Below, in pieces: positions 39,472 to 48,085 of a stretch of DNA of 64,000 bases. Position 1 is the first letter of the stretch. Each line of letters opens with the position of its first letter. Origin of the DNA: an uncultured Pelagibacteraceae bacterium (lineage in GTDB: Bacteria; Pseudomonadota; Alphaproteobacteria; Pelagibacterales; Pelagibacteraceae); contig CACNYD010000001.1 of the NCBI GenBank assembly GCA_902624635.1, positions 116,766 to 180,765 on the forward strand. Reading direction: 5' to 3'. Both the position numbers and the translations under genes were made by a program. The notes under the pieces were generated by a model. That model saw only the letters and a list, made by a program, of their open reading frames with translations. It made no database searches and had not been told where the DNA came from.

Positions 39472-40434
39472 TTAGAGGTAATCTTTATAAGCTCTTAATT
39501 TATTATGAATAACCAGCTTTTGGTAATATTCTCTTGGATTCTTAATCTTTATTAATGCTGTTTTAGGTGTGTTTGTATAATCATAGAGTCTAGTTAGGAA
39601 ATATCTTAAAGCAGCACCTCGACAAAGAACATTCAATGATTTTTTTTCTTTCATTGAAATTTTTTTTATTTTTTCATATCCCCTGATTAAGCTCGCAACC
39701 TTTTTTTTGTTAAGGTAAAATTTAGAATTTAATTGATCAAAGCATAATGCATTTATACAAATTGCTATTTCGTACATAAAAAAATCATTTGCAGCAAAAT
39801 AAAAATCAATTATCCCAGATAATTTATTCTTTTTAAAAAAAATGTTATCAATAAACAAATCTCCATGAATTATACCTTTTGGTAACTTTTTGGGCCAATT
39901 TTTTTTAATATCTTGAAAGTTAATTTTTAAAAATTTTTCTAAGTTTTTAAAATCTCTTGATTTGAACTTAATCTTGTTAAGTAATGGTTTAAGTTTAACT
40001 ACACTCATAGAATTATTTCTATAAAGATTTATTTTTTTTGTAGATAAATGCATTTGAGCAATTGCTTTTCCTATTTCATAACAATTTTTATAATTTAATC
40101 TTTTTTTATCTTTCCCGTTTAAAAATGTGACAATACATGCTGTTTTGTTTTTTAATTTTATCAAAAATTTTCCATTTTTATTTTTGAGTGGTTTAGGGCA
40201 ATTTATTTTTAGATCACTTAGTTGATCCATTAATTTCATAAAAAAGGGTATTTCTTTTTTTAAAACTCTTTTTTCAAAGATTGTAAGAATAAATTTTTTA
40301 TTTTTTGATCTTAATAAATAGTTAGTATTTTCTATTCCTTGTTTAATACCTTTAAAGCTTTTAATTTTTTCTATTTTAAATTTCTTATTTATATAAGAAA
40401 TATCCTTATTAACTATTTTTGTATATACAGCCAT
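39472..40434 (-). CDS. thrB: Homoserine kinase (APH-like ThrB)
   Basis: Phosphorylates homoserine before threonine synthase. It is the aminoglycoside-phosphotransferase-like type (COG2334), not the GHMP type. GIENTNYLLRSKNKKFILTIFE opens the kinase lobe, IHGDLFIDNIFF is the catalytic loop, and IIDFYFA holds the metal Asp. 320 aa, normal. It is one base from ispH. Confidence 0.93.
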   Translation of the reverse strand: MAVYTKIVNKDISYINKKFKIEKIKSFKGIKQGIENTNYLLRSKNKKFILTIFEKRVLKKEIPFFMKLMDQLSDLKINCPKPLKNKNGKFLIKLKNKTACIVTFLNGKDKKRLNYKNCYEIGKAIAQMHLSTKKINLYRNNSMSVVKLKPLLNKIKFKSRDFKNLEKFLKINFQDIKKNWPKKLPKGIIHGDLFIDNIFFKKNKLSGIIDFYFAANDFFMYEIAICINALCFDQLNSKFYLNKKKVASLIRGYEKIKKISMKEKKSLNVLCRGAALRYFLTRLYDYTNTPKTALIKIKNPREYYQKLVIHNKLRAYKDYL

Positions 40435-40435
40435 T

Positions 40436-41380
40436 TTAGTTTAACTTTTTTGGAACTTTAAACACAACGTCTTCTTTAATGATTTCAACTTCATCTATAG
40501 TGACTGTAAATCTATTTTTTAATTCATTTATAAAATTATCTACTAAAACTTCTGGAGCAGATGCTCCTGACGAAATACCAATTGTGTTAGAATTTTTAAT
40601 TAAATCAAATGGAATTTCACTTTTTGAATGTATTAACTGAGAATTAGAACAACCAGATTTTTTAGCAACCTCTACTAATCTTACTGAATTTGACGAATTT
40701 CTACTACCTATTACAAAAAATAAATCACACATTTTTGCAATATTTTTAACTGCCATTTGTCTGTTTGTCGTTGCATAGCAAATGTCTTCCTTCACAGGTT
40801 CTTTTATATCAGGAAATCTATCTTTTAAGATTTGAATTATATCTTTTGTATCATCAACAGATAATGTTGTTTGCGTAACATATGAGATTTTTTTATCATT
40901 TTGAGTTTTGTATTCTTTGGCTTCTTCCTCATTTTGAACTAGATCAATAGACCCTTTGGGTAATTGACCCATTGTGCCAATAACTTCAGGGTGATTTTGG
41001 TGTCCTATTAAAATTAAATGATATCCAGCTTTATGGAGATTTTCAGCTTCTCTGTGTACTTTTGATACCAACGGACAAGTGGCATCAACATAAGTCATAT
41101 TATAATTCTTAGCATCCTCTGGAATTTTTTTTGGGACACCGTGTGCTGAAAAAATAACTGGTCGTGTTTTATCTTTAATTTCTTCAAGTTCTTCCACAAA
41201 AATAGCTCCCTTTTTTTTTAAATCATCAACAACATATTTATTATGTACGATTTCATGACGAACATAAACTGGAGCACCATATTTTTGAATGGATTTTTCG
41301 ACAATTTCAATAGCTCTTTCAACACCCGCACAAAAGCCTCTCGGTGCAGAAAGTAATATCTTTAAATGTTTATTTTTCAT
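40436..41380 (-). CDS. ispH: 4-hydroxy-3-methylbut-2-enyl diphosphate reductase
   Basis: The last enzyme of the non-mevalonate pathway, giving IPP and DMAPP. Three Fe-S Cys positions are visible: PRGFCAGVERA (Cys17), DATCPLVSK and DICYATTNRQ. 314 aa, normal. It overlaps blh by 11 bases, so isoprenoid precursor supply is coupled with carotenoid and retinal genes. Confidence 0.96.
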   Translation of the reverse strand: MKNKHLKILLSAPRGFCAGVERAIEIVEKSIQKYGAPVYVRHEIVHNKYVVDDLKKKGAIFVEELEEIKDKTRPVIFSAHGVPKKIPEDAKNYNMTYVDATCPLVSKVHREAENLHKAGYHLILIGHQNHPEVIGTMGQLPKGSIDLVQNEEEAKEYKTQNDKKISYVTQTTLSVDDTKDIIQILKDRFPDIKEPVKEDICYATTNRQMAVKNIAKMCDLFFVIGSRNSSNSVRLVEVAKKSGCSNSQLIHSKSEIPFDLIKNSNTIGISSGASAPEVLVDNFINELKNRFTVTIDEVEIIKEDVVFKVPKKLN

Positions 41381-42305
41381 TTTTCTCTATTAAATATTCA
41401 AGCAATATATGTGGAAAGGTTAAAGACGCCAAACCTATAAATATAATTTTAATAATTGAACTATCAAAATTATAAGCATTATTTAGCAAATAGAGGCCAA
41501 CCAAAGAAAAAATAGCTGTTAGAATTGTTAGAGGTAAAGCTTTTTTTGTAAAAATTTTAAAACCATTTTTTAGATCATTACTATCAAGCTCAGACATCAA
41601 AGAAATAATATGTCTAATGGAATGCAAAAAACAGAAATAAATCGTAAAAGCTACTAACGGAGAGAAATAGAAGTTGATTATGATTATAGAAAAATAATCT
41701 AAAAAAATCGTAAAATTTTTTAATTCAAATTTTTGAGTAAATAATAAAATATTGGATAAAGTTGATAGAACTATACCATAAAGTAATACATTGTTAGCTT
41801 CTACAAAATTTAAAAAATTATAAAAAGATTCATTATCAATTAACAATAATTTGAAAATTGAAATTGTTTCATCGAAGTGAAAATATAATGGAGCAAAAAC
41901 AATCAAAGATCCTTTAAGAAAAAATAATAATTGATTATAATTAGAATTCTCAGAAATTAAAAATTGAGTGTCTTCTTTCCCAAAATGGTATGAGGCTACT
42001 ATTAAAAAAATTATTAAAGAAACGTAAGGTATGATTATCCATAAAATTATTATTAACAGAGCAATTAAAATATAAGATAAATAGAAAAATATAAAATTGT
42101 TAAACCCCAGAATTTGAAAAAGTTTTTTTCCTTTTAAATTATCAAGAGAACCATGAGATATACCAATGCTCAAAATTAAAAATAAGCAGATTACTGGAGA
42201 AACTGTAAGAATATTAAATTTAAAAGCTATTAAAGTAAAACCATTACAAAGTAAAAAAAAAACAAAAGAATGATTAAAGTTTATTTTTTTAATTTCGTTA
42301 TTCAT
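41370..42305 (-). CDS. blh: Beta-carotene 15,15'-dioxygenase (Brp/Blh family)
   Basis: A membrane enzyme that cleaves beta-carotene into two retinals. It has about eight or nine helices and the family histidines in GISHGSLDN, SYHFGKEDT, FLHSIRHI and FPHILLEY, which bind iron. 311 aa, normal. Its place directly after crtY, crtB and crtI shows that it makes retinal, presumably for a proteorhodopsin encoded outside the window. Confidence 0.92.
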   Translation of the reverse strand: MNNEIKKINFNHSFVFFLLCNGFTLIAFKFNILTVSPVICLFLILSIGISHGSLDNLKGKKLFQILGFNNFIFFYLSYILIALLIIILWIIIPYVSLIIFLIVASYHFGKEDTQFLISENSNYNQLLFFLKGSLIVFAPLYFHFDETISIFKLLLIDNESFYNFLNFVEANNVLLYGIVLSTLSNILLFTQKFELKNFTIFLDYFSIIIINFYFSPLVAFTIYFCFLHSIRHIISLMSELDSNDLKNGFKIFTKKALPLTILTAIFSLVGLYLLNNAYNFDSSIIKIIFIGLASLTFPHILLEYLIEKNEK

Positions 42306-42317
42306 TTGTATACATGA

Positions 42318-43385
42318 CTAGTAAAATAATGCTTTAATAAAAGTTAATTTAGGCATTCTAAAAATTATAGATAATTCGTCAAAAAAATTACTTTTATTAG
42401 ACAAAAATTTTATAACAGTCTTTGGTGAAGCCTTAAACATTTTAAAAAATATATCAGGCATTTTTTCAGGATGTCTTTCAAGAACTCTCAGAAATATTTC
42501 ATCTAAAAATTGATATTTTGTATCAATTTTATATTTTTTAACATTGGAAATATTTTCAATATTCTCTCTAATATATTTACTGTGCTCTTGTATATTGAGA
42601 AATGTGTAACCTGTACTTAATCTTGTCATACCACCAGCGGTCCCAATATTTATTTTGTTTTTTTCATTTTTATTTATTGGATAAAATAAAGGTATGGCAC
42701 CTTCCTCTCTATAAATTATTTTGTAATTTTTTAAATTTAGATGATTTTCAATATAGTCTTTAATTTGTTTATCATAATCTTTTTTAGAATTATCATTTAC
42801 TTTAGATAACCAAGTTGTTTCAACTAAGGCTGTATTTTTGGAGTAGGGCAATGTATAAAAAAAATGAACACTTTCTCTCTGATCACAGTCAAAGTCCATA
42901 AGATTAAAAATTTCATCATCAAAAAAATTATCTTGAGTTTCAATTTCTACACCACAAAAATGTTGCCAAAGATTTCGATGATCTTCTTTGATAGATGGAA
43001 CACTATTAAAGATAAAACAATTTTTTAGATCGATTTCACTTATATCTTTAAAGAAGAAAATATTTTTATTTTCTTTCAATTTGTTATTAATTTTTTCATA
43101 GAATAATCCACTGTCAATACTTTGATAAGGAAAATTTTTACAATCTAAATAATTAGTTTTGTCTGGAATATTAATTGAAAAGTTTTTCCAATTCTTCTTT
43201 ACACAATCATCAAAGTTGTGGGATGTAACTTTCCAAAAAGACCATGTTTTATCTCTTTTGTATTCATCTCTAGGTTCTATAATTGCTAAAGATTTATTTT
43301 TAAGTTTTTCGTGAATTTCTAATTCGTATGCTAAAGATAAACCAGCACAGCCGCCACCAATAATTACATAGTCAAATTCTCTCAT
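42318..43385 (-). CDS. crtY: Lycopene beta-cyclase
   Basis: Closes both ends of lycopene to make beta-carotene. The FAD-binding start is DYVIIGGGCAGLSLAYEL (4-21), followed by RDKTWSFWK, the CrtY signature, and the late INIGTAGGMTRLSTGYTF. 355 aa, a little below 380-390. It overlaps crtB by 14 bases. Confidence 0.94.
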   Translation of the reverse strand: MREFDYVIIGGGCAGLSLAYELEIHEKLKNKSLAIIEPRDEYKRDKTWSFWKVTSHNFDDCVKKNWKNFSINIPDKTNYLDCKNFPYQSIDSGLFYEKINNKLKENKNIFFFKDISEIDLKNCFIFNSVPSIKEDHRNLWQHFCGVEIETQDNFFDDEIFNLMDFDCDQRESVHFFYTLPYSKNTALVETTWLSKVNDNSKKDYDKQIKDYIENHLNLKNYKIIYREEGAIPLFYPINKNEKNKINIGTAGGMTRLSTGYTFLNIQEHSKYIRENIENISNVKKYKIDTKYQFLDEIFLRVLERHPEKMPDIFFKMFKASPKTVIKFLSNKSNFFDELSIIFRMPKLTFIKALFY

Positions 43386-44223
43386 TTAAATTTATTTCCT
43401 CACTAATTAAAGAATGATCATGCTTAATCTGATCTTCGTCGATACTGGTTAAAGATAACTTTATAAGATCGAAAATTGCAAAGATAGTCTCAAAAATTTT
43501 TTCAATATTTGATACATAAATTTTTCCTGAATTTTGATAGTTCTCAAATGTTTTTTTGTTAAGAATATTATAGCCTATTTTTCGGTAGATCCTTCTAGCG
43601 ACTAAAATTGAAAATCTAAAACTTATTGGAATGTTTTTTATAGAGTAAAAAGAATTCTTATAAAAAGTGTCTGCAAGGTTTATAGTTGATGAAATTTCCT
43701 CAAAATTGTTATTTATATAAAATCTATTTATTTTTGAATCTTCAATCACATCTCTTGATATATTTGTAAGTTGCATAGCTACACCAAGATCAATAGCTGA
43801 CTTAAGTGAGCTTTTTTTATCAACTTTTAAAATCTTTGCCATCATTAAACCAACAGTCCCAGCGACTCTGTAAGAGTAAATTAAAAGATCTTTTTTTGAA
43901 TTCAATATTACTTTCTCTTTAATATCTGATCTTATACCATCTAATAGATCCTCAATAATTTTTACTGAAATTTTAAACTCATCAATAAGATTCCACATAT
44001 TCTTAACAATTAGATTATCAAAATTTTTTTGCGTAAAGTCTTTTTCAAACTGATTGAATTTAATTTCTTTAACCTCTATATTTTCGTTATCATCTGCGAT
44101 GTTGTCGGCAACTCTGCAAAAATCATACAATGCAGAACATTTATCATATGTTTTTTTCGGTAAAAAAAAACCAGCCCAATTAAAAGATTTTGCGTAAATT
44201 GACAAGTAGCTTTTATTAGACAT
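43372..44223 (-). CDS. crtB: Phytoene synthase
   Basis: Joins two geranylgeranyl diphosphates to phytoene. The two aspartate-rich motifs are visible: FCRVADNIADDNE and LTNISRDVIEDSKINRFYI. 283 aa, in the family range. It overlaps crtI by one base. Phytoene synthase needs GGPP from crtE, which is not in this window. Confidence 0.94.
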   Translation of the reverse strand: MSNKSYLSIYAKSFNWAGFFLPKKTYDKCSALYDFCRVADNIADDNENIEVKEIKFNQFEKDFTQKNFDNLIVKNMWNLIDEFKISVKIIEDLLDGIRSDIKEKVILNSKKDLLIYSYRVAGTVGLMMAKILKVDKKSSLKSAIDLGVAMQLTNISRDVIEDSKINRFYINNNFEEISSTINLADTFYKNSFYSIKNIPISFRFSILVARRIYRKIGYNILNKKTFENYQNSGKIYVSNIEKIFETIFAIFDLIKLSLTSIDEDQIKHDHSLISEEINLNERI

Positions 44224-45683
44224 TATAAAATTTTATCTAATACTTTGGCTGATGAAAGTACTCCAGGCACACCTGCTCCAGGATGGGTTCCTGCACCCAC
44301 GAAAAATAGTCCTTTATATATCTCAGACTTATTATGGAATCTAAAATATGCAGACTGTGAAAATTTTGGTTGGATTGAAAAGCCGGAACCATATTTTGTA
44401 TTTAAATCTTTTTCAAAATAATCAGGGGTTAAATAAAAATCCTCTACAATATTATCTTTTAGATTTGGCATTAAATCTTTTTGCATTTTATCGATAACTA
44501 AATTTTTCATTTTTTCTCCCTCAACAGACCAGTCAATTTTTGATTGATTATTTGGCACTGGAACCAAAACATAAAAGCAATCACTGCCTTCTGGCGCCAT
44601 AGTCTTATCAGTTGCAGATGGTCTATGAAGATAATAACTAATATCGTCGTTCAATTTTTTATTATTGAAAATATCATCTAGATGTTCTTTATATTTATTT
44701 CCAAACTTAATAGTATGGTGCTCAACATTTTCGTATTTTTTTTTTGTACCAAAGTAATAAACAAATAAACCCATAGAATATTCCATTCTGCTTTTTTTCC
44801 ATTTAAAAAGAAATGAATTACTTATATTCCCGTTCAACATTTTCTCATATACAGCGGGAGGATCAGCGTTACAAATTACGTTGTCGGATTGTATAGTTGT
44901 TTGATTATCTAATTGAATACCAGTGATTTTTTTTTTATTTGAAATGATTTTGGTAACTTCGCGACCTTTGATTATTTCAACCCCAACTTCATTCATCAAT
45001 TTTTCAAAACCTTTGATAATATTTCCTGTTCCACCCATTGAGTAATGAATACCCCATTTTTTTTCTAAATATAGAATTAATCCATAAATTGAAGTGGTAG
45101 TAAAAGGATTCCCCCCAACTAGTAATGGATGCATACTTAGCATTCTTCTTAATTTCTCATTTTCTATATAAGAAGAGACTAAAGCATATACAGATTTGTA
45201 ACTTTTAAGTTTAAGTAAAGCTGGCAATTGTTGTATCATTACAAAAGGTCTATCAAAGGGTACATCAGCAAGCTCAGTGAAACCTTTATCAAAAATTTTC
45301 TTCGTAAAATTTACTAATTTTTCATAACCTTCAACATCTTTTTCATTTATCTCTTTTATCTGTTTTTTCATCTCTGACTCATCCCCAGAGTAATTAAATT
45401 TTGATTTATCCTCGAAAATAAATTGATACCAAATTTTTAAAGAAGTGAGTTTTATGTAATCTTTAGGATCTTTTTTAAATAATTCAAATAATTCATTTAT
45501 CAAATACGGAGCAGTTATTACTGTAGGGCCACCATCATAAATGAAGCCATTTTTTTTAAATACTCTTGCTCTGCCTCCAAGATCCTCATGTTTTTCTATT
45601 AAAGTGACTTTATGTCCTTTAGCTTTAAGGCGTAAAGCTGCGGCTATTCCCCCAAAACCTGAACCTATGACAACGGAATTCAT
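44223..45683 (-). CDS. crtI: Phytoene desaturase
   Basis: An FAD enzyme that desaturates phytoene to lycopene in four steps. It begins VVIGSGFGGIAAALRLKAKG with EKHEDLGGRARVF, and has GGPTVITAP, the GTGN-type FAD block in YSMGGTGNIIKGFEK, and the C-terminal GAGTHPGAGVPGVLSSAK signature. 486 aa, normal. It heads the crtI-crtB-crtY-blh-ispH stretch. Only 40 bases separate it from atpF, so read-through from the ATP synthase genes is plausible. Confidence 0.96.
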   Translation of the reverse strand: MNSVVIGSGFGGIAAALRLKAKGHKVTLIEKHEDLGGRARVFKKNGFIYDGGPTVITAPYLINELFELFKKDPKDYIKLTSLKIWYQFIFEDKSKFNYSGDESEMKKQIKEINEKDVEGYEKLVNFTKKIFDKGFTELADVPFDRPFVMIQQLPALLKLKSYKSVYALVSSYIENEKLRRMLSMHPLLVGGNPFTTTSIYGLILYLEKKWGIHYSMGGTGNIIKGFEKLMNEVGVEIIKGREVTKIISNKKKITGIQLDNQTTIQSDNVICNADPPAVYEKMLNGNISNSFLFKWKKSRMEYSMGLFVYYFGTKKKYENVEHHTIKFGNKYKEHLDDIFNNKKLNDDISYYLHRPSATDKTMAPEGSDCFYVLVPVPNNQSKIDWSVEGEKMKNLVIDKMQKDLMPNLKDNIVEDFYLTPDYFEKDLNTKYGSGFSIQPKFSQSAYFRFHNKSEIYKGLFFVGAGTHPGAGVPGVLSSAKVLDKIL

Positions 45684-45723
45684 TTTTATAATTTATAGTC
45701 TTTTCTATAAAATTGTAAGAGTA

Positions 45724-46221
45724 TTATGAGTTGATTTTTTTTAACTCTTCTTTTGTCTCATTTAAATCTTTTTGAAACAAGTTATCAAGCTTAGACTTAT
45801 CAACTGATGTTGTAATTATCTTTTTTACTGAATCTACCGCAACTTTAATTGAGGCATCTTTTATTTCTTTTATTGCTGCATCTTTCATTTGATTAATCTT
45901 ATTTTCTGTTGAATTTTTTTTAATTTCTGAAGATTTATGAAATTTATCATTTAACTCAATAATAAGATTATCACTATCTTTTTTCGCTTGTGCTAATATT
46001 TTATCACTCACCGATTTTGCAGTATCAAGCTTTTTTTGGGCATTATCTAATAAAGTTTTAGCCTCAGTTCTAAGTTTTTCACTTTCATCAATCTCATTTT
46101 TGATATCATTAATTAATTTGTTTAATATTTCATTTATTTTTTGTGGAACCTTTAGATAGACTAGACCTCCAAAGAAAATGATAAACGACACAGCTACCCA
46201 AAATGTTGCATCAATTGCCAT
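45724..46221 (-). CDS. atpF: ATP synthase F0 subunit b
   Basis: One strand of the peripheral stalk of the proton-driven ATP synthase. One N-terminal helix (FWVAVSFIIFFGGLVYL) is followed by a long alpha-helical charged domain. I chose ATG at 46221 (MAIDATFW) because relatives begin with a short MDATFW-type head and a GGGG stretch lies upstream; longer starts at TTG 46296 or ATG 46236 run through the b' coding end. 165 aa. It overlaps b' by 11 bases. Confidence 0.9.
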   Translation of the reverse strand: MAIDATFWVAVSFIIFFGGLVYLKVPQKINEILNKLINDIKNEIDESEKLRTEAKTLLDNAQKKLDTAKSVSDKILAQAKKDSDNLIIELNDKFHKSSEIKKNSTENKINQMKDAAIKEIKDASIKVAVDSVKKIITTSVDKSKLDNLFQKDLNETKEELKKINS

Positions 46222-46801
46222 AATATTTATCCCCATTTCTTTTTGATAAATCATCAACGATTGCAGAAATACTACTATTATTAACTTCGGTACCAATTAA
46301 TTTCACTAGTAACTCCGACGTAGTTTCAATTGCAATTTTATTAATTTTTTCTGATGCACCTTTTTTCAGTAAATTAATTTCTTCCTCTACTTTTTTGACT
46401 TCCTCATCAATCTGTTTGTCCAATGTTTCTTTTTTAACATTTATTTCTTTGAGCACATTTTCCCTAGCCTCTTTAAAGATATTATTCGCCTCTAATTTGC
46501 TTTTTGAAATAATATCGTCGTATTCTTTTAGCTTTGCCTCGCTACTTTCTCTCTGTTTTTCTGCTGCCTCAATATTTTCTTGTATCTGTGATTTTCTTAA
46601 TTCAAGGTTTGCACTTATCTTTGGTAATATTAGTTTAGATAATACAACATACAAAATACCAAAAGTAAGTGTTAACCAAAAAATTTGTGAAATCCAAAAT
46701 TCTGGATTTAATTGAGGCATACCCCCACTTTCAGCTGCAAAAACCTCTTTCAAAAAAAAGAGATTAAAAAATACTAACTGAAAAAATATTTTTTTAATCA
46801 T
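46211..46801 (-). CDS. atpF': ATP synthase F0 subunit b'
   Basis: The second, diverged stalk subunit found in alphaproteobacteria and photosynthetic lines, which forms a b-b' heterodimer. It has a short signal-like N-terminus, then QLNPEFWISQIFWLTLTFG and a helical domain with SANLELRKSQIQENIEAA. 196 aa. It lies 4 bases after atpE. Confidence 0.9.
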   Translation of the reverse strand: MIKKIFFQLVFFNLFFLKEVFAAESGGMPQLNPEFWISQIFWLTLTFGILYVVLSKLILPKISANLELRKSQIQENIEAAEKQRESSEAKLKEYDDIISKSKLEANNIFKEARENVLKEINVKKETLDKQIDEEVKKVEEEINLLKKGASEKINKIAIETTSELLVKLIGTEVNNSSISAIVDDLSKRNGDKYYGN

Positions 46802-46805
46802 CTAT

Positions 46806-47033
46806 TTAAAATGCAAAAAGAATGATTAACGCTACTACCAATCCAAATAACCCAGTTGCTTCTGCAAGGGCAAACCCTAAAAGCAAATTAGGAAATTGTT
46901 TTTGAGCTGCAGATGGGTTTCTCATTGCACCCGATAGGTAATTACCAAAAATAATTCCTATACCAACACCGGCACCAGCTAAGGCAATTGCCGCCAAACC
47001 TGCTCCGATCATTTTCGCTGCTTCTAATTCCAT
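46806..47033 (-). CDS. atpE: ATP synthase F0 subunit c
   Basis: The proton-carrying ring subunit. Two helices form a hairpin: GAGLAAIALAGAGVGIGIIFG, split as two stretches, and ALAEATGLFGLVVAL with the carboxylate Glu. The loop is RNPSAAQKQFP. 75 aa, normal. The Glu environment (AEATG) fits proton, not sodium, coupling. It has the best ribosome-binding site in the operon, consistent with the 10-15 copies needed per ring. Confidence 0.97.
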   Translation of the reverse strand: MELEAAKMIGAGLAAIALAGAGVGIGIIFGNYLSGAMRNPSAAQKQFPNLLLGFALAEATGLFGLVVALIILFAF

Positions 47034-47038
47034 TATAT

Positions 47039-47044
47039 CCTCCT
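47039..47044 (-). promoter_or_regulatory. Perfect Shine-Dalgarno site of atpE
   Basis: AGGAGG on the minus strand, 5 bases before the atpE ATG at 47033. The neighbours atpB, atpI and atpF' show nothing as strong, so the site fits selective overproduction of the c subunit. Confidence 0.85.
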
Positions 47045-47051
47045 CTGTTAA

Positions 47052-47786
47052 TTAATGGTGTAAGTTTAATGCATCATTTAAATAGATGCAGGTTAAAATT
47101 GCAAAAACGTATGCTTGAAGAAAAGCAACTAATATCTCTAAGCCTGTTAAAGCAACCGAAAAACTCAGTGGAAGCCATCCACCGACTACTCCAAGACTTA
47201 TTACAAAGCCCCCGAATACTTTCATCATTGTATGACCCGCCATCATGTTAGCAAAAAGTCTGACGGAAAGACTAATAGGTCTACTTAAATATGAAATAAT
47301 TTCAATAACTACGATCAAGGGTAATAGTACTATAGGAACTCCACTAGGTACAAATAATTTAAGATAGCCAAGACCGTGTTTTATAAAACCAATTATTGTT
47401 ACTCCAATAAAAATAAAAGCTGCCAATACAAAAGTTACAATAATATGACTTGTAACTGTAAAAGTATAAGGAATCATACCAAACATGTTACAAAAAAGTA
47501 CGAACATAAATAAAGAAAATATAAAAGAAAAATAAGGTTTAGCTTTAGAGCCCGCTGTATCACTAATCATTTTTGACACAAATGTATAACTTAATTCGGC
47601 TAATAACTGAATTTTGTTTGGAAGCAATGAATTTTTTTTTGATCCAAGATTAAATATAACTAAGATTGCTAATGAACTAACAACCATAAACAAACTAGCG
47701 TTTGTGAATGAAATATCTAAAGCACCTATTTTAATTTCTGGACCAATTCTATAGACTTCGAATTGTGTCATCGGATTTGCAGCCAT
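47052..47786 (-). CDS. atpB: ATP synthase F0 subunit a
   Basis: The stator proton channel. Five or six helices; the essential Arg is in LSVRLFANMMAGH, and the QFEVYRIGP start and EILVAFLQAYVFAILTCIYL end are typical of alphaproteobacteria. 244 aa, normal. It follows atpI by 11 bases and precedes atpE. Confidence 0.97.
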   Translation of the reverse strand: MAANPMTQFEVYRIGPEIKIGALDISFTNASLFMVVSSLAILVIFNLGSKKNSLLPNKIQLLAELSYTFVSKMISDTAGSKAKPYFSFIFSLFMFVLFCNMFGMIPYTFTVTSHIIVTFVLAAFIFIGVTIIGFIKHGLGYLKLFVPSGVPIVLLPLIVVIEIISYLSRPISLSVRLFANMMAGHTMMKVFGGFVISLGVVGGWLPLSFSVALTGLEILVAFLQAYVFAILTCIYLNDALNLHH

Positions 47787-47797
47787 ATTTTTTCGAC

Positions 47798-48070
47798 CTA
47801 TTTTTGCATTTTTTTTGCAGATTTAATTACATTCAATATTCCGGCAATTACACCTACAAAAAAAAATATTAAAATTAACCAGGGTTTAGTACCAAAGGTC
47901 TTGTCTAAAATAAACCCAATAATTGTCCCTACAGCTACAGCCGAAACAAGCTCAGTACTAAGTTTAAAAGCATTTCCAATGGGAGAGGGATCAGGTCTTT
48001 TAGTGTTTTCTTTATCAAAAGCCTTTTTTTTTGCAATTTCTAAGCGAGTTTTAAATGGATCTTTAGACAT
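47798..48070 (-). CDS. atpI: ATP synthase-associated AtpI/AtpZ-like protein
   Basis: A 90-aa two-helix protein at the head of the F0 genes. The helices are LVSAVAVGTIIGFILD and ILIFFFVGVIAGILNVI, after a soluble Lys-rich N-terminus. It belongs to the AtpI/AtpZ group, which assists c-ring assembly or Mg/Ca transport in other bacteria. It follows smc by 15 bases. Confidence 0.85.
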   Translation of the reverse strand: MSKDPFKTRLEIAKKKAFDKENTKRPDPSPIGNAFKLSTELVSAVAVGTIIGFILDKTFGTKPWLILIFFFVGVIAGILNVIKSAKKMQK

Positions 48071-48085
48071 TTGAAATTAATTTTA

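Noticed and set aside
45684..45723. Promoter for crtI
   Set aside because: TTACAA and TATAAA can be picked out but with a 15-base spacer; too weak in AT-rich DNA to list.
46222..46296. Longer atpF starting at TTG 46296 or ATG 46236
   Set aside because: They would overlap b' by up to 86 bases and add a head absent from relatives; ATG 46221 has a purine-rich site upstream.
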